From contig JADLEN010000191.1 of the NCBI GenBank assembly GCA_020846105.1, forward strand, positions 1-6,042: 6,042 nucleotides of DNA. Direction: 5' to 3'. Positions 5,980 through 6,042 of this stretch are shown here, piece after piece. Every line of letters begins with the position of its first letter. Within the stretch, counting starts at the first letter, position 1. Both the position numbers and the translations under genes were made by a program. The stretch comes from Chitinophagaceae bacterium (lineage in GTDB: Bacteria; Bacteroidota; Bacteroidia; Chitinophagales; Chitinophagaceae). The notes under the pieces are model-generated. The model ran no database searches and was not told the origin of the DNA. It saw only the letters and a program-made list of their open reading frames with translations.

Positions 5980-6042
5980 CTATTGGTCAAATGTACGGCG
6001 CAGCGTGGCTGCATCGGGATAGTTGATGAGCACGGCTTTGTG
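5980..6042 (-). CDS. C-terminal end of an upstream gene, probably a HisF-like cyclase partner
   Basis: Reading the minus strand from the right edge, 20 codons lead to a TAG at 5982-5980: HKAVLINYPDAATLRR followed by TFDQ. The frame has no break within the window, and its stop lies one base before the amidotransferase ATG, so this is very likely the end of the preceding gene in the operon. HisF paralogues that partner LPS sugar amidotransferases often end in a similar (G)xHxAVLIxYP tail, as I recall, and they are usually adjacent to this enzyme. HisF would pass ammonia from HisH to the amidotransferase. Twenty residues are too few for certainty. Confidence 0.45.
   Translation of the reverse strand, partial: HKAVLINYPDAATLRRTFDQ

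Noticed and set aside
5979..6014. ATG start at 6014 for the amidotransferase
   Set aside because: It would overlap the upstream gene by 35 bases, and family members start just before the YQxC motif, matching the ATG at 5978.

Overview
The window is a stretch of a surface-glycan (O-antigen, capsule or exopolysaccharide type) biosynthesis cluster. Every supported gene lies on the minus strand, so transcription runs from high to low coordinates. The likely host is a member of the Bacteroidetes, perhaps Chitinophagaceae-like. This is inference from the absence of Shine-Dalgarno motifs before nearly all starts, the AT-rich upstream regions, and the style of the amidotransferase N-terminus. No taxonomic marker is present.

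Layout in transcription order. (1) 6042-5980: the last 20 codons of a gene that begins outside the window; its tail resembles the HisF-type cyclases that partner sugar amidotransferases. (2) 5978-4851: a PP-loop N-acetyl sugar amidotransferase (WbpG/PseA/WbuX family), one base after the previous stop. (3) 4850-4694: a 157-base leader with no gene and one weak promoter candidate. (4) 4693-3605 and 3598-2480: two related GT4 glycosyltransferases lying back to back and clearly AT-richer than their surroundings. The first carries a run of eight G at its GGAE motif. (5) 2499-1402: a third, more distant GT4 enzyme, overlapping the previous gene by 20 bases. (6) 1391-510: a TupA-like ATP-grasp amidoligase. 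(7) 493-1: the N-terminal 164 codons of a WbuB-like GT4 glycosyltransferase that runs off the left edge.

Taken together, the cluster appears to build a glycan from nucleotide sugars. The amidotransferase (with HisH/HisF partners supplying ammonia) would convert an acetamido group of one sugar to an acetamidino group. Four GT4 enzymes would add residues in turn, and the ATP-grasp ligase could attach an amino acid or amine through an amide bond. The exact glycan cannot be read from this window.

There are no tRNA, rRNA, CRISPR, insertion-sequence or integrase signals, and no gene-free stretch longer than 157 bases. The most notable points are the G8 tract, a possible phase-variation switch; the AT-rich two-gene island; and the pairing of an amidino-forming enzyme with a TupA-like ligase. 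Nothing seen amounts to a clearly new class of system.
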